From Chitinophaga sp. YR573 (lineage in GTDB: Bacteria; Bacteroidota; Bacteroidia; Chitinophagales; Chitinophagaceae): a stretch of DNA of 64,000 nt. The number at the start of each line of letters is the position of its first letter. The stretch's first letter is position 1. The notes beneath the pieces are model-generated. The model ran no database searches. It saw nothing but the letters and a program-made list of their open reading frames with translations, and was not told the origin of the DNA. This document shows, piece by piece, positions 61,408-64,000 of this stretch. The stretch covers positions 3,508,803 to 3,572,802 of the forward strand of contig NZ_FOJF01000001.1 of NCBI RefSeq assembly GCF_900110995.1, read 5' to 3'. The position numbers and the translations under genes were made by a program.

Positions 61408-64000
61408 ATGATCAATATGTACAAACAACCCTTCATAATTTTCTGTTTGCTGATCATGCTATTCAGTTCTCTGCATGCGCAGAAAGTTGAAAAGATTACG
61501 GTAAGAGGTAAGGTATTGGATGCAGGAACAAAGTTGCCGGTTATTGGAGCATCTGTAGTAGAACTGGACAAAGACAAACGTACTGTAGCAGGTGTGGTGA
61601 CAGATATAGATGGAAACTTTGCCCTTCGTATTTCCAATCCTAAAAATCAGATCTCTGTTTCTTTTATCAGCTATAAAACCATTATACAGCCTATCAATGA
61701 CAGAACAGTTATCAATTTTCAACTGGCATCCAATACAAGAGATTTAAATGAGGTAAACATTACTGCCCGCCAGATAGTAGACAACGGTACCGGTATGAAT
61801 ATAGAAAGCCGTAATACCACGTTTGCCACTGCTACTATCAAAGCCAAAGACCTGGAAGAACTGTCTGCTACATCGATAGATCAGGCATTGCAGGGACGCC
61901 TTCCCGGTGTGGATATTGGTACTACATCCGGTGATCCCGGCGCGGGTATGTCTATTCGCATCAGGGGAACTGCTTCTATCAATGGTTCTGCCAACCCGCT
62001 GATTGTGCTGGATGGAATGCCATATGATACGGAAGTTCCTTCCGATTTCAATTTTGGTAGTGCAGATGAACAGGGATATGCGCAGCTGCTGAATATAGCC
62101 CCTTCGGATATCAGGGATATTACCGTATTGAAAGATGCGGCAGCCACTGCTGTATGGGGATCAAGAGCGGCTAACGGTGTATTGATCATTAATACGAAAA
62201 GAGGTAATATCGGAAAGCCCTCTATCACCTATAATTTCAAAGGCACATTTTCAAAACAACCTGCTAATGTTCCTTTGCTGAGTGGTGATCAATATGCCAC
62301 ACTGATACCAGAAGAAATAGCAAACACTGGTGGACTGCCCTTAAACATCCAGACTAACAAAGAATTTTCATTCGATCCTTATGACCCTTACTGGTACTAT
62401 AATTACAGTAACAATACCGATTGGGTGAAAGCGATTACCCGTATAGGTTATTCCCAGGAACATAATGTGTCTATGACAGGTGGTGGCGAAAAGGCCCGCT
62501 ATTATGCTTCCGTCGGGTATCTGGATCAAAAGGGGACTACAGTAGGTACTGCATTGAGCCGTATTACCTCTAAAATTAACCTGGACTATAACGTATCTAA
62601 CCGTATCCGTTTCAGATCGGATATCACCTATACACATGTGGTGAATAACCTGAATTATGTACCGGATAAAAGTTACCAGGTAAGAGGAGTGGCCTATACC
62701 AAAATGCCCAATATGGCTATTCATGAATACGATGAATATGGAAATGTTACGCCTAATTATTTGTCGCCGGCTTCTAACATCCAGGGTATTTACTACAAAA
62801 CTTATAACCCGGTGGCATTAGCCATGGAAAGTATGTACAAGCAGGTAGGAGAACGTATCACGCCTAAATTCAATATTCAGTATGATGTGATCCCATCCTC
62901 ACTGCTGGCCACTTTTGATGTACAGTTTGATATCAATAATACAAAAGCAACCACCTTTTTGCCACAGGTAGCCACAGGCAGACCAATAACAGAAACAGTG
63001 GTAAACCGTGCAGGAGACAGCGATGGAGATGTGCTGGACGTATACACAAAAACCAATTTAATATACACCCGCAAAAAGAACGACGTTAATCATAACCTGC
63101 AGGCGTTAATGTCTATCCAGACAGAGGACAGGAATTATGTGACGCATAATGCACTTACTTCCAATACAGCTTCTTCTGCATTCCAGGACCCTTCTAATCC
63201 TTCCAGAACAGCTAATTCAGATTTGGTATTGGAGTCTGTGCAGGGAAGAACAAGAAGTGTGGGACTGTTATTACAGGGCCAGTATGGTTTGTTGGATCGT
63301 TATATTATAAACGCAGGCGTTCGTGGTGATGGTAATTCAAGATTTGGCCCTAATCACCGGTATGGATTATTCCCTTCACTTTCGCTGAGATGGCGTTTTT
63401 CAGGAGAGCCATTCATGAAAAAATACAAGTTCATTGATGACCTGAGTTTCAGGGCCAGTTATGGACAAAGTGGTTCTGCTCCTCCTGATAAAGATGCCTG
63501 GAATTATTTCAATACTTATCAGCCTTTCGGATATAGTTATATGGGCATGTCTGGTGTATATCCTTCCAATATTGAACTTTCTAACCTGAAATGGCAGACA
63601 GTAGTAGGACAGAACCTGGGTTTTAATCTATGGATTTTTAAGAACAGGATAAGGTTAGATGTAGAAGCCTACCGGAACCGCACTAAAGACATGTTTTATG
63701 AGAACCTGCAAATCCCTTCCTACTCGGGATTTTCAGATATAGCGATGAATGTGGGGACGATGGATAACCAGGGATGGGAAGTGTTGCTGAATACAATCCC
63801 TATAAAAACAAAGAACTGGCAGATAGGCTTTGACCTCAATATTGCCCGCAATACAAATGTGGTGAGATCTGTCTCTGAATTCTTCCCGCGGGAGAATAAT
63901 GTAGCCATCAATCAGAATGGCCTGTATAAGACTTATTTACAGATCGGTAATCCTTTTGGATCATACTATGGCTTCAGGTATAAAGGGGTCTATAAAGACC
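61408..64000 (+). CDS. SusC/RagA family receptor, 3' end beyond the window
   Basis: The frame opens at ATG 61408, two bases after the fasciclin stop, and stays open to the last base (864 codons visible). Signal peptide FIIFCLLIMLFSSLHAQ; carboxypeptidase-like domain (ITVRGKVLDAGTKLPVIGASVVE); plug with DQALQGRLPGVDIGTTSGDPGAG, IRIRGTASINGSANPLIVLDGMPYD and AAATAVWGSRAANGVLIINTKRG; then barrel strands. The C-terminus and the expected SusD gene lie outside. No STN domain. The plug has WGSRAANG in place of the more common YGSRAANG. Confidence 0.92.
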   Translation, partial: MINMYKQPFIIFCLLIMLFSSLHAQKVEKITVRGKVLDAGTKLPVIGASVVELDKDKRTVAGVVTDIDGNFALRISNPKNQISVSFISYKTIIQPINDRTVINFQLASNTRDLNEVNITARQIVDNGTGMNIESRNTTFATATIKAKDLEELSATSIDQALQGRLPGVDIGTTSGDPGAGMSIRIRGTASINGSANPLIVLDGMPYDTEVPSDFNFGSADEQGYAQLLNIAPSDIRDITVLKDAAATAVWGSRAANGVLIINTKRGNIGKPSITYNFKGTFSKQPANVPLLSGDQYATLIPEEIANTGGLPLNIQTNKEFSFDPYDPYWYYNYSNNTDWVKAITRIGYSQEHNVSMTGGGEKARYYASVGYLDQKGTTVGTALSRITSKINLDYNVSNRIRFRSDITYTHVVNNLNYVPDKSYQVRGVAYTKMPNMAIHEYDEYGNVTPNYLSPASNIQGIYYKTYNPVALAMESMYKQVGERITPKFNIQYDVIPSSLLATFDVQFDINNTKATTFLPQVATGRPITETVVNRAGDSDGDVLDVYTKTNLIYTRKKNDVNHNLQALMSIQTEDRNYVTHNALTSNTASSAFQDPSNPSRTANSDLVLESVQGRTRSVGLLLQGQYGLLDRYIINAGVRGDGNSRFGPNHRYGLFPSLSLRWRFSGEPFMKKYKFIDDLSFRASYGQSGSAPPDKDAWNYFNTYQPFGYSYMGMSGVYPSNIELSNLKWQTVVGQNLGFNLWIFKNRIRLDVEAYRNRTKDMFYENLQIPSYSGFSDIAMNVGTMDNQGWEVLLNTIPIKTKNWQIGFDLNIARNTNVVRSVSEFFPRENNVAINQNGLYKTYLQIGNPFGSYYGFRYKGVYKD

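Overview
The window looks like a chromosomal segment of a Bacteroidota bacterium, most likely Chitinophagaceae and probably the genus Chitinophaga. The reasons are: promoters of the TTTG-N18/20-TAnnTTTG type; an almost complete absence of Shine-Dalgarno sequences except in front of rpsU; SusC/SusD pairs, FecR/TonB-receptor cassettes and many lipoproteins; the gene order rpsU-xerC-hpf-tRNAs-tuf-tRNA-Trp-secE-nusG; and a GH144-type beta-1,2-glucanase, a family whose founding characterised member I recall as coming from Chitinophaga. No database search was possible, so all names come from reading the proteins and motifs.

Layout. 1-3.3 kb: the tail of an unknown gene, then type II NADH dehydrogenase, a short-form transaldolase, the SRP RNA gene (ffs, minus strand) and a DUF5684-like membrane protein. 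3.4-10.3 kb: a divergent RDD-protein gene and a tightly overlapping operon SpoIIM-like/DUF4129/DUF4350/MoxR/DUF58, followed by a convergent secreted protein. 10.3-12.3 kb: an intergenic 11-bp-period TATATA array, then a nitronate-monooxygenase-like flavoprotein and riboflavin synthase. 12.3-29.1 kb: the translation/transcription core, with rpsU (strong SD), xerC-type recombinase, hpf, four tRNAs plus a degenerate fifth tRNA-like copy, tuf, tRNA-Trp, secE, nusG, an intruding convergent DUF1579 gene, then rplK-rplA-rplJ-rplL-rpoB-rpoC.

29.1-32.1 kb: a DUF4397 lipoprotein, an OmpH/Skp-like lipoprotein and an APC permease. 32.5-41.8 kb: what looks like a cell-surface signalling and uptake module. 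FecR anti-sigma, a TonB receptor with an STN domain, a beta-helix surface lipoprotein, another lipoprotein and a truncated beta-helix paralogue lie on the plus strand. They face an ECF sigma factor plus S41 protease operon on the minus strand. 41.9-46.9 kb: DUF4254 plus a GT9 glycosyltransferase, tRNA-Gln and three orphan proteins.

47.4-53.6 kb: a compact SusC-SusD-GH144 polysaccharide utilisation locus, probably for beta-1,2-glucan. 53.6-59 kb: small accessory genes (DUF4272, HxlR regulator, alpha/beta hydrolase, orphan secreted protein, GlxA/AraC regulator, SRPBCC, RibD-C/DHFR-like). 59.2-64 kb: a four-FAS1-domain lipoprotein and a SusC receptor that runs off the window, the start of a second SusC locus.

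The items I find most worth following are the rearranged sigma/FecR/TonB/S41 module with its full and half-length beta-helix lipoproteins, the helically phased 11-bp array at 10.5 kb, and the degenerate tRNA gene between tRNA-Thr and tuf.
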